Of a stretch of DNA of 64,000 nucleotides, positions 34,201 through 44,473 are shown in pieces. The DNA is from Pratylenchus scribneri (Eukaryota; Nematoda; Chromadorea; Rhabditida; Pratylenchidae). Under the pieces are notes generated by a model. That model was not told where the DNA came from and made no database searches. It was given only the letters and a program-made list of their open reading frames with translations. A program made the translations under genes and the position numbers. Every line of letters begins with the position of its first letter. The first letter of the stretch is position 1. The stretch is taken from the NCBI GenBank assembly GCA_030063045.1, contig JAQSEB010000181.1, positions 558,001 to 622,000 of the forward strand, in the 5' to 3' direction.

Positions 34201-37200
34201 AGGGCACAGCCAAAACTTTTGACCCGCCAGGATTAACAATTCCCGCAAATTTGCCAAGAAAAATATTTTTTCAAAGTCTATGGAAAGAAAATAAATATGG
34301 CTGGGATGATCAAATTGATGAAGCATATTTGGAAGAATGGAAAAATATAATTGGTGATTCTGGAAAATTTTTAATTAGAAGAAGGGCGGTCAAAAACCCA
34401 GATGCCGAAATGGAATTACATATTTTTGTGGACGCATCGGCCAAAGCATATGCATCGGTTGCCTATATTGTTGAAAAAATGAATAAAATGACTAATTCAT
34501 CAATAGTATATGCCAAAGGCAAATTGGCCCCTATCAAAGCCAAATTGACAATTCCACGATTGGAATTGATGGCTGCTGTTTCCGGTTGCAAAATGCTTGA
34601 ATTTATAAAGAAGGAAATTGATTTGAAAATTGGCAATTATTATATATGGTCCGATTCAAAGGTGGTCTTGAGCTGGATACTCATCTCCAACGTGGATAAA
34701 TTGCCAAAATTTGTGAAAAATAGAGTTTTGGAATTGAGAAAGGATACGAAAATAAAATGGAAGTATGTGCCCACAGATGTGAACCCGGCTGATTTGGCAA
34801 GCCGTGGCTGCAATTGTGCAGAATTAAAAGCCAATTCGATCTGGTGGGAAGGGCCAAAGTTCTTAAAATTTGATGAAATTAAATGGCCAAAAGCACCAGA
34901 ATTGACTAAAAATGAAAAAGAATGGGATAAAAAATTGGAAGAAATAAATATGGATATGTTTGTTAATGAAATTATTGACATAAAAATAAGAAATGAATGG
35001 CCAAAATTGGTAAATATTTCGGTTGCAACTTGTAAGGCAATTAAAATTTTTGGCCAAAAAATTAAATTTGAAACGGAATTTATGATTGATCTTCAAAATA
35101 ATAAAAATGCAATTGAAATAAGAAAATTGGCTGAAATTTTGCTCATAAGCCAGGATCAGTATAAATATCCTCCAAGTGAAAAAGAAATGCAAAATTTATT
35201 TATGGAAAAATCAAAATATGGAATTTGGACATGCCCTGGACGATTGGGCAATTCTGGACAAAAAGCACAAATTTTTATTTCATATGAATCGCCATTGGCT
35301 GAAATTATTTGTAATGAAGCGCATTTGCGCACGCTTCACAGTGGTCTCCGGCAAAGTTTGACGGAATTGAGAAAAACATTTTGGATTCCAATGGGAAGAA
35401 AGAAAATGAAAATGACAATTAATAAATGTTTTTATTGCCGGAAGGCAAAATTGGAGCCAATTGCCTTTCCAAAGATGCCAAATTTACCCGAAGAAAGAGC
35501 AAAAATTTCGATTCCCTTCACAAATTGCGGAATGGATTATGCCGGTCCTTTTAAAGTGAAAAATTTCAAAGGAGAAATAATGAAGATTTGGATCGAAATT
35601 TTTACATGCATGGCAACGAGATTCACACATTTGGAATTGATTCCGGATTTGACGGCAAAATCCTGCATCAATGCATTGAGAAGATTCATTGCCGAATATG
35701 GAAAGCCTAAATATTTAATTAGCGATAACGGCACACAATATCGATTAACATATAAAGTAGTAAATGAAATTGAAAAGAAAATTGAATTGGAAAAAATAAG
35801 GTGGACATTTATACCATCAGTGTCCCCTTGGTTCGGGGGATTTTACGAAGCGATGGTAAAAATTATGAAAAAAGCCTTGAAGGCAGCAGTTGGACGAAAA
35901 TTTTTATTTTTTGAAGAATTGCGGACAATTTTGCCGGAAGTTAAATTGGTAATGAATACCCGGCCATTAACATATGTCTATGAAAATGTTGAAGAAAGCC
36001 TGGAAATTTTGAGGCCAATTGATTTGATGTTCCCAAAAAGGAATGAAAAAATTATTGATTTGGATAATTTGGAAATTGATGAATTTAAACTAAAAGAAAC
36101 CCAAAGGGATGAATTGATTAAAAATTGGAAAAACGCAAATGATATGTTGAATTATTTTTGTAAAAAATGGGAAAAGGAATATTTGAATGAATTGAAGGAA
36201 AGGGCGGATCGTCACCGTCAAAAAATTGCCAAGAAAAATTATTTGCCACAAATTGGAGAAATTGTGCTGGTCCACCAAGAAAATGCTCCAAAATTTTCAT
36301 GGAATTTGGGAAAAATTGTTGAATTAATTAAGAGCAAGGATGGATTAATAAGGTCGGCTAAAGTAAAATGCAAAGGTAAAATTTTGACAAGGGCAATTGT
36401 CCTTTTATACCCATTGGAATTGAGAGCACATGCTGAAGAAGAAATTGAAGAAAATAAACAAAATACAAAGCATCCAATGAAATTAAGGGAAAGGAAAAAT
36501 GTTAAAAATTATAAAGAATACTCTGATGATGAAGATTTGAAATTTGGTGCATTTGTTTTGGAAGATCCTCCGAGTGATTCAGAGGAAGAATTGTGGGTAA
36601 TAAATGAAGAAAATGAGGATGAATTACAGAATGAGAATGACTCTGAAATACATGAATGCATATATTGCGCACAAATGCGCGAAGAAGTTGCAAATTCATC
36701 AAATTCGTTAACTGAGGATGAAGAGGAAATTTTTTATGAATCCGAAGCCGAATCAGGTTCAGGTGTGTATTGGTGCACTTGTCCATGTGCGATTGGAAGA
36801 GGCAGATCGACCCCAATTGAATGCATTTGCAAATCTTCCCTCAAACCGTGTTTATGCCAGCCCAATAAGAGCAAAAAGAAAAATAAAAAGTGTAAAGAAA
36901 GGTTGGAGAAAATAAAAAAGGATTCCGATGATGAGCCGGAACCAGAACCAATGGAATTGGGAAGTGAGAATTTGGAGGAAGTGGTAATGTGCCCATTGGT
37001 ATTTGAAAGAAGCCGGCCACGTCAAAATCCACCAGATGAATATTTGGAGGAGGGCGTATTCGATATAAGCCGACCACGGCAAAATTCATCAAGGAAACAG
37101 CGCCCCCGTAGAAATTGCTTATTCTGTGGCGAATTACACTTTGAAAGAGAGTGCAAAAAATTTACTCCAAATGAAAAAATTGAATTTTGTGTGAAAAAAG

Positions 37201-40200
37201 TTGGAGAAAGTGATGAAAAAATAAATAATTTAAAACAATTACTGGAAAATAACAATAAAGAATTAACAGCCGTCAAATTAGAATTTATTAACGTGGTTGA
37301 AGAAATTAAAAAACTGGAAAATAAGTTGGCAAAAGTAGAAGAAGAGGCCGGTTCGGCCAAATGGGGAATGTTACGAATGAAAAATGAATTGTTCTCAAAA
37401 GAAAGTGGGTTATCCGATGGCGATGAATACCCAAGGCCCAAAAATAAGCAAAAATATAAGAAAAATTTCCCCAAAAAGAGTAAATCGAGCACTGTTTTGG
37501 CTGTTGCTAGTGCGATTTTGATGATTATTTTCTTTTTATTTAATCCAATTTGTGCTTCCCCATGTGCAAAAAATGAAATTAATTTAAAATTTCGACATTT
37601 GGATGAATGTGTTTCAAGTGGGTTAATAATAAATGAGAGAGAAGATGGAAGTTTGTGCTGGACAAAAATTGAATGCAATTCGACACATTTGAGAAAGGAA
37701 TTTGCCGCAAAAGGGTATTGTGGGCCTAAATGTGAATGTCCAAAATGGACCGACCAATGCACATTTTTTGATGGCCCAGCAATTAAAAATTCCACGAAGA
37801 AAAATGAAAAAACGATGGAAATTTTGAGAAATTTAAAGCCAAATTATTGCTCGCTTGAGGCGACAGAAGAATGCAATAAAGTGGCCAATTGGAAGGAATT
37901 CAACCAAATCGAGCTTTTTGATGGAGAAAAATTTTTGATTAAGGAAATAAATTTGGAAATAGAAGATGTGAATAAAGATGGCTTTGAGTGCATCGGCGAA
38001 GGTTTGTCAACCGGATCGCCAAAATATTGCGCAGAACACACATGCTCAGAAAAGGGCACAAAATTTTGCTATTTCCCAAGAAAGGAATTAAGTTTCCTAT
38101 TGACTTCGGATGGGAGAATTCCGATCAAGGCATGGGGAAAGACAAAATTAAAAGTATTTGATTTTAAAACGAAAAAATTGGAATGTCCTTGCCAATTGGA
38201 ATGCATTAATGAAGGAATCCAATTAAAATCTGAAATTAAATTGGGCGGAATTGAAGTTTGTAGTGGCGAATGCATTTATATTGCCCATCCAGAAAAAATT
38301 GAAAATATTACAATGCCACAAGAAAAAATCATTTCTGGCTTTGAAGCCATTGGAAAATTTTTCAAAGAAGGTGAAATGATAAAAGAAATGGGGATTAAAT
38401 GCAAAGCAAGAGACATTTGTGAAATCATTGCATGCCGAATTTGCTGGAGTTATTTGAAAAATCCCCATTGCTTCCCCGAATTTGCAATGTTTTTATTTGG
38501 AATACTGTTTTATTTTGCATTGAACACAATCTATATTGTTGGAAAAATTATAATTTGGATTTTGAAATTGTTTAATATAATTGGGAGAGCAAAAATAAAT
38601 TGTGTCCTTTGGACAGCAAAAACAATAAGAAAATTGACAAGAAAAAGAAGAAATGCGGAAAATGAAAATTTGATTGATGAATTCCCACTGGAAGAAGTGC
38701 CTGTTGAAGAAGAAAGGGAGAGTTGGGCCTCAAGGATCAGTCCACTCAACCCAAATAATTGTAGTCCAGTGGGAACCAAATACGCGGTATTTGCAATTAT
38801 TCTATTTGTTTTCCTCTTTGGAATCACCAACGGACTCACAACATTGACAGCAAATGAAGAAAACTGCATAATAAAGAAGAATGGCGAAAGAAATTGCCTA
38901 TTTGATCATGTTTTGGAAATTGCCTTAACGGCAGAAGAACAAGAAATTCAAATAATGATGACTGATAATAGAGGAAAAATTGCTGGAGGCATCCAATTGA
39001 ATGTGCCCAGAGTGAATTTGATTTGCCCAAAAAATTTCAAATTCTTTTCAAGAACGGTAAATATTGAAGTGACATCTGCCAAAAGCTGTGATGATGCTGG
39101 CAGTTGCAAAAATCAAAAATGTTCAAAATTAAAAATGGATGAAAAAATTAAGGAACTGAAAATTGGTAATGATTATCCGGGAATCACACAATGCATGGAA
39201 ACACCCGGCGGTTGGGGAGTGGGATGTTTTTATTTCACACCCGCTTGTTTATTTTATCGAATTTATATGACCCCAGCTGAAAAAGATATTTTGGAAATTT
39301 TCAATTGTCCAACAATTTGGGAAAGATCATTAAAATTAAATGTTTCGATCATAAAAAATGGTGAGCAAAATGGAACAAAAGTAATGGATTTGGCACCGGG
39401 AGAAAAACAAACTTTCAAAGAATTGGAAATAACGGCAAAAGAAATTTCGGTGCCAAATATCCCATTGCTGGCTACCACATTTATAAGCGATGGGAAAAGA
39501 ACAGCCACTTTAGACCAGGAAATGGAGAGCAATTTGAAAAAATTTAAATGTAAAAGTAAAAAGGAGGCAATGGAGTTTTCAAATTGCACAGTTGATGTCC
39601 AAAGCTGCAATTGCCATCCAGCGGATGGCACAGTAAAATGCCTTTGCCCGGAGGTTTCCTCCGGAATGCAGATTTTCAAAGATGACAATGTTTTGCCCTT
39701 CAACCACAACGGATTGATAATTAAAAATGAGGATGGAAATGTGATGGCATCCCCCGACTTTACTTCGATTATTTTGCAATTAAAAATTTCTGGAATGAAT
39801 TTGAAAACTGAAGTGGAAATGAATACATGCAAAATAAGCAATGCCAATTTAACCGGATGTTACGAATGCGAAAAAGGCGCACAATTGGATATAATGTGCG
39901 AAACGGATTTCGGAAAATCTTTGGCAAATATTGTTTGCCCGTCAGCAAAACTGTTGACCACTTGTTCCCCGAAAGGGACAAGAAAAATTCATTCCGTCCA
40001 TTTTTCCACCGCACAAGTTGATGAAGAATGCGAAGTTTTTTGTGGAAGCACTTCAACTAAATTTAAGTTGAAAGGAACGTTGGCATTTCCAGAAATGAAA
40101 GATGAAAGTGAATGGAAAATGGCCGTTGGCCCCATCAATTTGATAAATGAATTTAAAGGATTTGATTTTAAAAATTTGTTGAAATATTTGTTGGACCCAA

Positions 40201-40352
40201 AACAATTAATAATTTGGTTGGCGACAATTTTCGGAATGTTTGCAATCTTCTATTGCTCCGCGCCAATCATTCTTCGGCTGCTTCTTCGGTTGCTGATGGC
40301 ACCTTTTGTCCCCCGGAGTGTCGTGGCCGATGTTCATTCAAAGATTGTTTGA
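31203..40352 (+). CDS. Bel/Pao gag-pol-env polyprotein, 3049 aa
   Basis: One uninterrupted frame from ATG 31203. In order: a coiled gag region with the DUF1759-like KLPEFSGELKNW at 147-158; three zinc knuckles at about 368-430 (CKFC..H..C, CLKC..H..C, CFTC..H..C); an aspartic protease with DSG at 516-518; reverse transcriptase with motif A D833 (FCDVKSAFHQI), CMPFG and motif C YADN at 911-914; RNase H around D1077; integrase with an HHCC head and D1445, D1508 and E1549; and a DUF5641-like tail to about 1745. A fourth knuckle (CLFC..H..C) is at 1972-1984. The envelope part begins with a hydrophobic segment near 2100 and holds a phlebovirus G2-like region (TPGGWGVGCFYF, about 2670) and a last membrane helix near 3010-3035. 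The usual second Asp of YxDD is Asn here. The final 11 codons run into the right LTR. Confidence 0.9.
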   Translation: MADVLQITVKMLRDRLNTIVMETNEIDFKIGENDMDGANKLREKCIEQMGKLKNAIKDLDEENRNYGNFLETLGQERKELELATYKGLATGVSGFLTIMNTARGVIDVLEKNKRFFDKMLPSASNEILDISRMAIRENINVKLPEIKLPEFSGELKNWNSFFEEFTAAVDDQDIPDKRKMQYLKSALKGEPLEIVESYPLEAKNYKTVLKILKKQFGDTQNIKNSLHSGLRKLKKANNFMPEIKKTHREVRAILNQLENVGENIENAQLIFEVESKYPQNILRKIYEKKKSSPNLGIKAMMDFLDEYLKLEEDIYRIHREFDFGNEKYEKKYGKYEKYDKYNGFKKGQWKGPNKYENKTIANMQKRNCKFCGDEHWEDKCPKFKTNDERLAKAKELKICLKCLGKGHISKECKKNVKCFTCKKDGHNSAFCRQKAKKAADEKKNYKEHNKIKNEKMCMATEIDEENENKSLEKVLMNNLIGKKKKEKDITLMQVALAPVRNPYALGQKSEAAIFLDSGCEISLILNVLAKKLDLHIIGEKQFRGSGLFNKTIIINSPIYIFQILSQNNEAINIVARGVEKRQMVERLKMADPKTFKHFLKDDITNEENILEVMPEILIGSDFYSEIVGLPKTKSGFSILETKIGKILTGKSHIWKTETEPIICQMIEQEKFWEIEECGINEIKKNENDIFAHKHFLNTVQRDNEGRYVIKWPIREKPSQLSNNFWICLKRLQGVWNKLNKNGLLEKYCAPFNEQIEKGIIEKCKDNSGITVYIPHHCVINEEKGKIRPVFDFSCKTPEGISVNDFILRGRVMLADICGMILRFRNFPIAIFCDVKSAFHQIKVKENQRNLARFLWFKNPKKPPALDNIEEMRFTCMPFGIIAAPSLLGEVTDYHLANYGTEFAEKLRKGIYADNPGFGASNTMEAIEKCHEIIKIFGDAKMKLHEFVSNDKLVMEKFGDKESKNPIKILGIGWDVEKDAIIIEIKEIKNEIKWTKRKVAKGTAKTFDPPGLTIPANLPRKIFFQSLWKENKYGWDDQIDEAYLEEWKNIIGDSGKFLIRRRAVKNPDAEMELHIFVDASAKAYASVAYIVEKMNKMTNSSIVYAKGKLAPIKAKLTIPRLELMAAVSGCKMLEFIKKEIDLKIGNYYIWSDSKVVLSWILISNVDKLPKFVKNRVLELRKDTKIKWKYVPTDVNPADLASRGCNCAELKANSIWWEGPKFLKFDEIKWPKAPELTKNEKEWDKKLEEINMDMFVNEIIDIKIRNEWPKLVNISVATCKAIKIFGQKIKFETEFMIDLQNNKNAIEIRKLAEILLISQDQYKYPPSEKEMQNLFMEKSKYGIWTCPGRLGNSGQKAQIFISYESPLAEIICNEAHLRTLHSGLRQSLTELRKTFWIPMGRKKMKMTINKCFYCRKAKLEPIAFPKMPNLPEERAKISIPFTNCGMDYAGPFKVKNFKGEIMKIWIEIFTCMATRFTHLELIPDLTAKSCINALRRFIAEYGKPKYLISDNGTQYRLTYKVVNEIEKKIELEKIRWTFIPSVSPWFGGFYEAMVKIMKKALKAAVGRKFLFFEELRTILPEVKLVMNTRPLTYVYENVEESLEILRPIDLMFPKRNEKIIDLDNLEIDEFKLKETQRDELIKNWKNANDMLNYFCKKWEKEYLNELKERADRHRQKIAKKNYLPQIGEIVLVHQENAPKFSWNLGKIVELIKSKDGLIRSAKVKCKGKILTRAIVLLYPLELRAHAEEEIEENKQNTKHPMKLRERKNVKNYKEYSDDEDLKFGAFVLEDPPSDSEEELWVINEENEDELQNENDSEIHECIYCAQMREEVANSSNSLTEDEEEIFYESEAESGSGVYWCTCPCAIGRGRSTPIECICKSSLKPCLCQPNKSKKKNKKCKERLEKIKKDSDDEPEPEPMELGSENLEEVVMCPLVFERSRPRQNPPDEYLEEGVFDISRPRQNSSRKQRPRRNCLFCGELHFERECKKFTPNEKIEFCVKKVGESDEKINNLKQLLENNNKELTAVKLEFINVVEEIKKLENKLAKVEEEAGSAKWGMLRMKNELFSKESGLSDGDEYPRPKNKQKYKKNFPKKSKSSTVLAVASAILMIIFFLFNPICASPCAKNEINLKFRHLDECVSSGLIINEREDGSLCWTKIECNSTHLRKEFAAKGYCGPKCECPKWTDQCTFFDGPAIKNSTKKNEKTMEILRNLKPNYCSLEATEECNKVANWKEFNQIELFDGEKFLIKEINLEIEDVNKDGFECIGEGLSTGSPKYCAEHTCSEKGTKFCYFPRKELSFLLTSDGRIPIKAWGKTKLKVFDFKTKKLECPCQLECINEGIQLKSEIKLGGIEVCSGECIYIAHPEKIENITMPQEKIISGFEAIGKFFKEGEMIKEMGIKCKARDICEIIACRICWSYLKNPHCFPEFAMFLFGILFYFALNTIYIVGKIIIWILKLFNIIGRAKINCVLWTAKTIRKLTRKRRNAENENLIDEFPLEEVPVEEERESWASRISPLNPNNCSPVGTKYAVFAIILFVFLFGITNGLTTLTANEENCIIKKNGERNCLFDHVLEIALTAEEQEIQIMMTDNRGKIAGGIQLNVPRVNLICPKNFKFFSRTVNIEVTSAKSCDDAGSCKNQKCSKLKMDEKIKELKIGNDYPGITQCMETPGGWGVGCFYFTPACLFYRIYMTPAEKDILEIFNCPTIWERSLKLNVSIIKNGEQNGTKVMDLAPGEKQTFKELEITAKEISVPNIPLLATTFISDGKRTATLDQEMESNLKKFKCKSKKEAMEFSNCTVDVQSCNCHPADGTVKCLCPEVSSGMQIFKDDNVLPFNHNGLIIKNEDGNVMASPDFTSIILQLKISGMNLKTEVEMNTCKISNANLTGCYECEKGAQLDIMCETDFGKSLANIVCPSAKLLTTCSPKGTRKIHSVHFSTAQVDEECEVFCGSTSTKFKLKGTLAFPEMKDESEWKMAVGPINLINEFKGFDFKNLLKYLLDPKQLIIWLATIFGMFAIFYCSAPIILRLLLRLLMAPFVPRSVVADVHSKIV

Positions 40353-40684
40353 TGATTGACATTTTACATTTTTGATTTTTACGTTTAAATTTCCATTTAT
40401 TAGTTTGTCCTTTCCATTCACATTTATTTCCATCCCAATTCCCAAATTTTGCTTTGTCATTGGCCAAAACCAACGCATTTTGTGCTCGTTTTTGGCCCCC
40501 AAAAGCTTTGTCATTGTAGTTTTATTTAATGTTTGGCTTGTTCCCCCATTATTACCATTCCCACTGATCATTCACAAAAAGTAAAGAATTCATTCACAAA
40601 TAAATTGCTTGGATAAAATATAATTTTATTGGACTCAGTAAAAAGAGTAATTTTGGTAATTGTTGGATCAATTGGGATTCAACA
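40319..40684 (+). repeat. right LTR of the Bel/Pao element
   Basis: Reads the same as the left LTR over its full 366 bp. The polyprotein stop (40350-40352) lies inside it. It is followed by the AAATT target duplication. Confidence 0.95.
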
Positions 40685-40689
40685 AAATT

Positions 40690-41149
40690 CATTTACAAAA
40701 AATGAAATTTTTTATATAAATTGACAATTTTTTCAAAAATGTCGAAATCATTTTACTCTTTTTTTTTTCAAAAAAGTCAAAATTTTTCAAAAAATTTTCT
40801 AAAATTCAAATGTGCCAATGGAAGAATTGGAAAGGGGTGGAGAATGAAGGAAGGTGATGGGGAAAATGACACAAGCCAGGGGAAAGAATGGATCATTTGA
40901 ATCTTTGGAATGAAAATAATTAATGAGTGGGAGGTGTGGGGCATTTTGGCACTCTTTTGGCCAATCCTGATCCGGGGTGATTGGATGAGGGAATAATTAA
41001 TGAGGGGGATTCATTCGTGGTCGTTCTTCGGATAAAATAAAGCCATTCACTATGCCCACTTTTGGCCGGTCTTGGCCGATCTTTGGATAAAATATTCTGG
41101 GTCATTTTATTCCATCTTCCCTTCTATTCTCCACACCTTTCCATCCTAT
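40690..41149. other. intergenic, no GH28 remnant seen
   Basis: This is the far side of the retroelement insertion. If the GH28 gene once continued, its last exons should be here, but the sequence is AT-rich and then non-coding with no beta-helix-like frame. Confidence 0.5.
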
Positions 41150-41720
41150 CATAGGCCATTTTCCTGGCTAAATTCCAATCCCTTTTCCCATCCTATTTCC
41201 AATACTTTTTCCATCCATATTCCTATCATTTTCCATCCTATTTTCTGGCCATCTTCCTTGGCCCAAATTTCAATCCTTTTCCCACCTATATTCCAATCAT
41301 TTTCCATCCTATTTTCTGGCCATTTCCTTGCCCAAATTTCAATCCTTTTTCCACCCAATTTTCTGACCATTTCCTTGGCCAAATTTCAATCCTTTTTCTA
41401 CCCATATTCCAATCATTTTCCATCTAATTTTTTGGCCATTTCCTTGGCCAAATTTCAATCCTTTTTCCACCTATATTCCAATCATTTTCCATCCTATTTT
41501 CTGGCCATTTCCTTCCCCCAAATTTCAATCCTTTTTCCACCTATATTCCAATCATTTTCCATCCTATTTTCTGGCCATTTCCTTCCCCCAAATTTCAATC
41601 CTTTTTCCACCCATATTCCAATCATTTTCCATCCAATTTTCTGGCCATTTCCTTGCTCAAATTTCAATCCTTTTCCCACCTATATTCCAATCATTTTCCA
41701 TCTAATTTATGGCCATTTTC
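41150..41720. repeat. tandem repeat of about 65-70 bp, 8-9 copies
   Basis: The unit contains AAATTTCAATCCTTTTTCCA, CCTATATTCCAATC and TTTTCTGGCCATTTCCTTG. It ends about 50 bp before the HMG-box gene and so lies in its likely promoter. Open frames on both strands here follow the repeat. Confidence 0.9.
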
Positions 41721-41768
41721 TAGAGATAAAAACTTAATATTTTCATACACATAAATACAAATTTTTAA

Positions 41769-42900
41769 ATGGCACTTCCTAACAACAAATTGTGGACCCC
41801 AATAAAACGGCCACTGGCTGAAATTGGCAACAATGATCGTAGCTGCCCGCCTAATCCCAACAATCGCATCAAAATACCACGTCGCCCATCGGCGAAAATT
41901 GATCTTGAACAACGTTCTGAACGCATGGCGTTGAAACAGGTGGCCTATTATGCCAAACAACAGCAACAGGGAGGAAAGAATATTCATAATATGGCCAAGA
42001 GCCAATTTATTGAGGCCATCGCTCAATTCATCATCAACGGCAACAACAATTATCGCATGGGCCTACTCGATGAGGAGATTTACATCCTCTTCCCCCATTT
42101 GTCATTGCCCGCGGCCCACAAAATTTCGAAGAAAGTGGGCGTCGTATCTGCTTTAATGATAATGACCGTTATCGACAATGGGATGGGAGCTGAATTGTCC
42201 GAGGAATTGGGTGGAATTTTGGAGATAAACATTAACTGGGTAATGGAGGGGAATGGAAATGGAAATTTTATGGCTAATTTTATGGTTTAATTTAGGAACC
42301 ATTGAAAAAAGCGAAAAAATTGGACGTTTTGTTTGGAATTACTCCAGTCACCCAACGTTTTATCAACCAAGTGAAAGAGGAATTACAGCATTTGGGAGGC
42401 AATTTCAAAGAACATCTTCAAAACTTCCAAGTGGCCGGCAATCTGATTTTTAGGGTATGTTAATATGGGTTAATTCAAAATTAAAACTCCTCATTTTCAG
42501 AGCCACTGCCCGGAAACACTTGTCTTCAATCTAATTGGGAATTGGCCAAGAATGAGGATGGGGCCGAAGGTTGGACAAAAAAGTGTAAAGGTAATTTACA
42601 TTTAAAATTATTAATAAATTATTAATTTCTTTAAGGACCCGAATGCCCCTAAGCGCCCATTAAGCAGCTACAATCTTTGGCTCAAAGAGAATCGGGACAA
42701 AATCAAGAAACCAGGTAAATATTTCCCTTAGCTTATTATTTAACTTAATAATTTGTTCTTCAGGCATGACAATGGTCGAGGTCAATCAGGCGGCTGGTGT
42801 GAAATGGAAAGCACTGGTGGACAAATCCAATTGGATCAAAATGGCCGCTGATGACAAAGTTCGCTATGAGCGGGAAATGGCTGCATATGGGGGACAATGA
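41769..42900 (+). CDS. HMG-box protein
   Basis: Five exons: 41769-42239, 42296-42454, 42501-42590, 42636-42714 and 42764-42900. Phases agree and the product is 311 residues. The C-terminal end is an HMG box of the HMGB/SSRP1 type: DPNAPKRPLSSYNLWLKENR, then KALVDKSNWIKMAADDKVRY. Such boxes bend DNA without strong sequence preference and act in chromatin. The first 240 residues are not recognised; they start with a basic, Pro-rich stretch and contain a Gln run (KQQQQGGKN). Four of the five exons carry strong splice signals. The promoter region is occupied by a tandem repeat. Confidence 0.8.
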
Positions 42901-42994
42901 GTTAGCGGATGACAGCGATTTGGAAACAATGGAGGGATGAATGAATGAATGGATTTTATTGGGAAGAATTGTTGGACATTTCTGATTTTTTTTG

Positions 42995-43837
42995 TGTTTT
43001 TTTATTCTCAATTCTGATTTGGGATTGTAATTCTGATTTGGGATTCTAATTCTGATTTGGGATTCTAATTCTGATTCTGATTTGGGATTGTAATTCTGAT
43101 TTGGGATTGTAATTCTGTTTCTGATTTGGGATTGTAATTCTGTTTCTGATTTGGGATTGTAATTCTGATTCTGATTTGGGATTGTAATTCTGATTCTGAT
43201 TTGGGATTCTAATTCTGATTTGTGATTCTGATTCTGATTTGGGATTCTGATTCTGATTTGGGATTGTAATTCTGATTCTGATTTGGGATTGTAATTCTGA
43301 TTTGGGATTGTAATTCTGTTTCTGATTTGGGATTGTAATTCTGATTCTGATTTGGGATTGTAATTCTGATTCTGATTTGGGATTGTATTTCTGATTTGGG
43401 ATTCTGATTCTGATTTGGGATTGTAATTCTGATTTGGGATTCTAATTCTGATTTGGGATTCTAATTCTGATTCTGATTTGGGATTGTAATTCTGATTTGG
43501 GATTGTAATTCTGTTTCTGATTTGGGATTGTAATTCTGTTTCTGATTTGGGATTCTGATTCTGATTTGGGATTGTAATTCTGATTCTGATTTGGGATTGT
43601 AATTCTGATTTGGGATTCTAATTCTGATTTGGGATTCTAATTCTGATTCTGATTTGGGATTGTAATTCTGATTTGGGATTGTAATTCTGTTTCTGATTTG
43701 GGATTGTAATTCTGTTTCTGATTTGGGATTCTGATTCTGATTTGGGATTGTAATTCTGATTCTGATTTGGGATTGTAATTCTGATTTGGGATTCTAATTC
43801 TGATTTGGGATTCTAATTCTGATTTGGGATTCTGATT
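42995..43837. repeat. tandem TTCTGATTTGGGATT array
   Basis: About 840 bp made of TTCTGATTTGGGATTGTAA and TTCTGATTCTGATTTGGGAT variants in higher-order blocks. Its right end runs directly into a truncated F-box-like gene copy, and the left end is 95 bp after the HMG-box gene. Confidence 0.95.
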
Positions 43838-44033
43838 CAGTCAAATCGAGGCCATAGTTAAGGGGAAATTAAGTAAGAACAATACAACTTGGATCTTCCA
43901 CAATTTGTGGTTGGACCAAGTTGAGAAAGAGGGGGAAATATGGATTAAAAAAGTGAATCGAATTCTCGATTTCATTGTGTACAATTTGTATAGGATTGAA
44001 AATAGGTATAGGATAAGTTGGTCAATCATTTAA
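43838..44033 (+). pseudogene. 3' fragment of an F-box-like gene
   Basis: 196 bp that read the same as the end of the gene at 45279-45833 (45638-45833), followed by about 80 bp of nearly matching 3' flank. The 5' two thirds are missing and replaced by the tandem array. It appears to be the remnant of an earlier unit in a tandem gene duplication; the match implies it is recent. Confidence 0.9.
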
Positions 44034-44177
44034 ATTTAAAAATTCAAAAAAAAAAATATTAAAATATATAAAATATATTAAAAAAATATAAAATTTAAAA
44101 TCAAAAAAAAAAAATAAAATTTAAAATGAAATAAAAAAATAATAAAATTCAAAATACAAAAAGAGGGTTTTAGTAAA

Positions 44178-44473
44178 ATGGGTGTGGTTAAATTTTTTCT
44201 CCTTAATTTTGATTTCTTCTTATAAAATTAAAATCATTCCAGAAAAATTCAAAATTTTTGCGAAAACAAACACAATTCTAAATTCTCTTAAAATATTCAA
44301 AATATTCTCCCTAAATAAATAAATAAATTTATTCATTCAATAAAATAAATTCATATTTTCATCCTAAAATCCCCATCCTAATTTTTCATTATAAAATTCT
44401 CATCCTAATTTTCCATAATCCCATCCTATTTTTCCATCCTAGAGGATTGACCAAAATAAAAAGCATCCTTACA
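44178..44473 (+). promoter_or_regulatory. shared upstream module, copy 1
   Basis: Starts with GGGTGTGGTT, then CTCCTTAATTTTGATTTCTT, AAAATCATTCCAGAAAAATT, TTTTTGCGAAAACAAACA, ATTCTCCCTAAATAAATAAA and a run of CATCCTAATTTT words up to the ATG. The same order occurs before the polymerase and, more loosely, before the second F-box-like gene. Confidence 0.6.

Larger units (their letters stand above)
30229..40684 (+). mobile_element. full-length Bel/Pao LTR retrotransposon with envelope
   Basis: A 10,456-bp element bounded by 366-bp LTRs that read the same throughout, starting TG and ending CA. It is flanked by the 5-bp direct repeat AAATT at 30224-30228 and 40685-40689. A primer-binding-site-like TGGTGCCACGACC lies 3 bp after the left LTR; the tRNA was not identified. 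No clear polypurine tract precedes the right LTR (only GGAG). One long frame codes gag, protease, reverse transcriptase, RNase H, integrase and a phlebovirus-like glycoprotein, in the Bel/Pao order. It sits just after exon 5 of the GH28 gene. Matching LTRs point to a very recent insertion. Confidence 0.95.

Noticed and set aside
41072..41737. 221-codon frame rich in Phe, Ser and Pro
   Set aside because: It follows a 65-70 bp tandem repeat in the HMG-box promoter and starts upstream of the repeat by chance.
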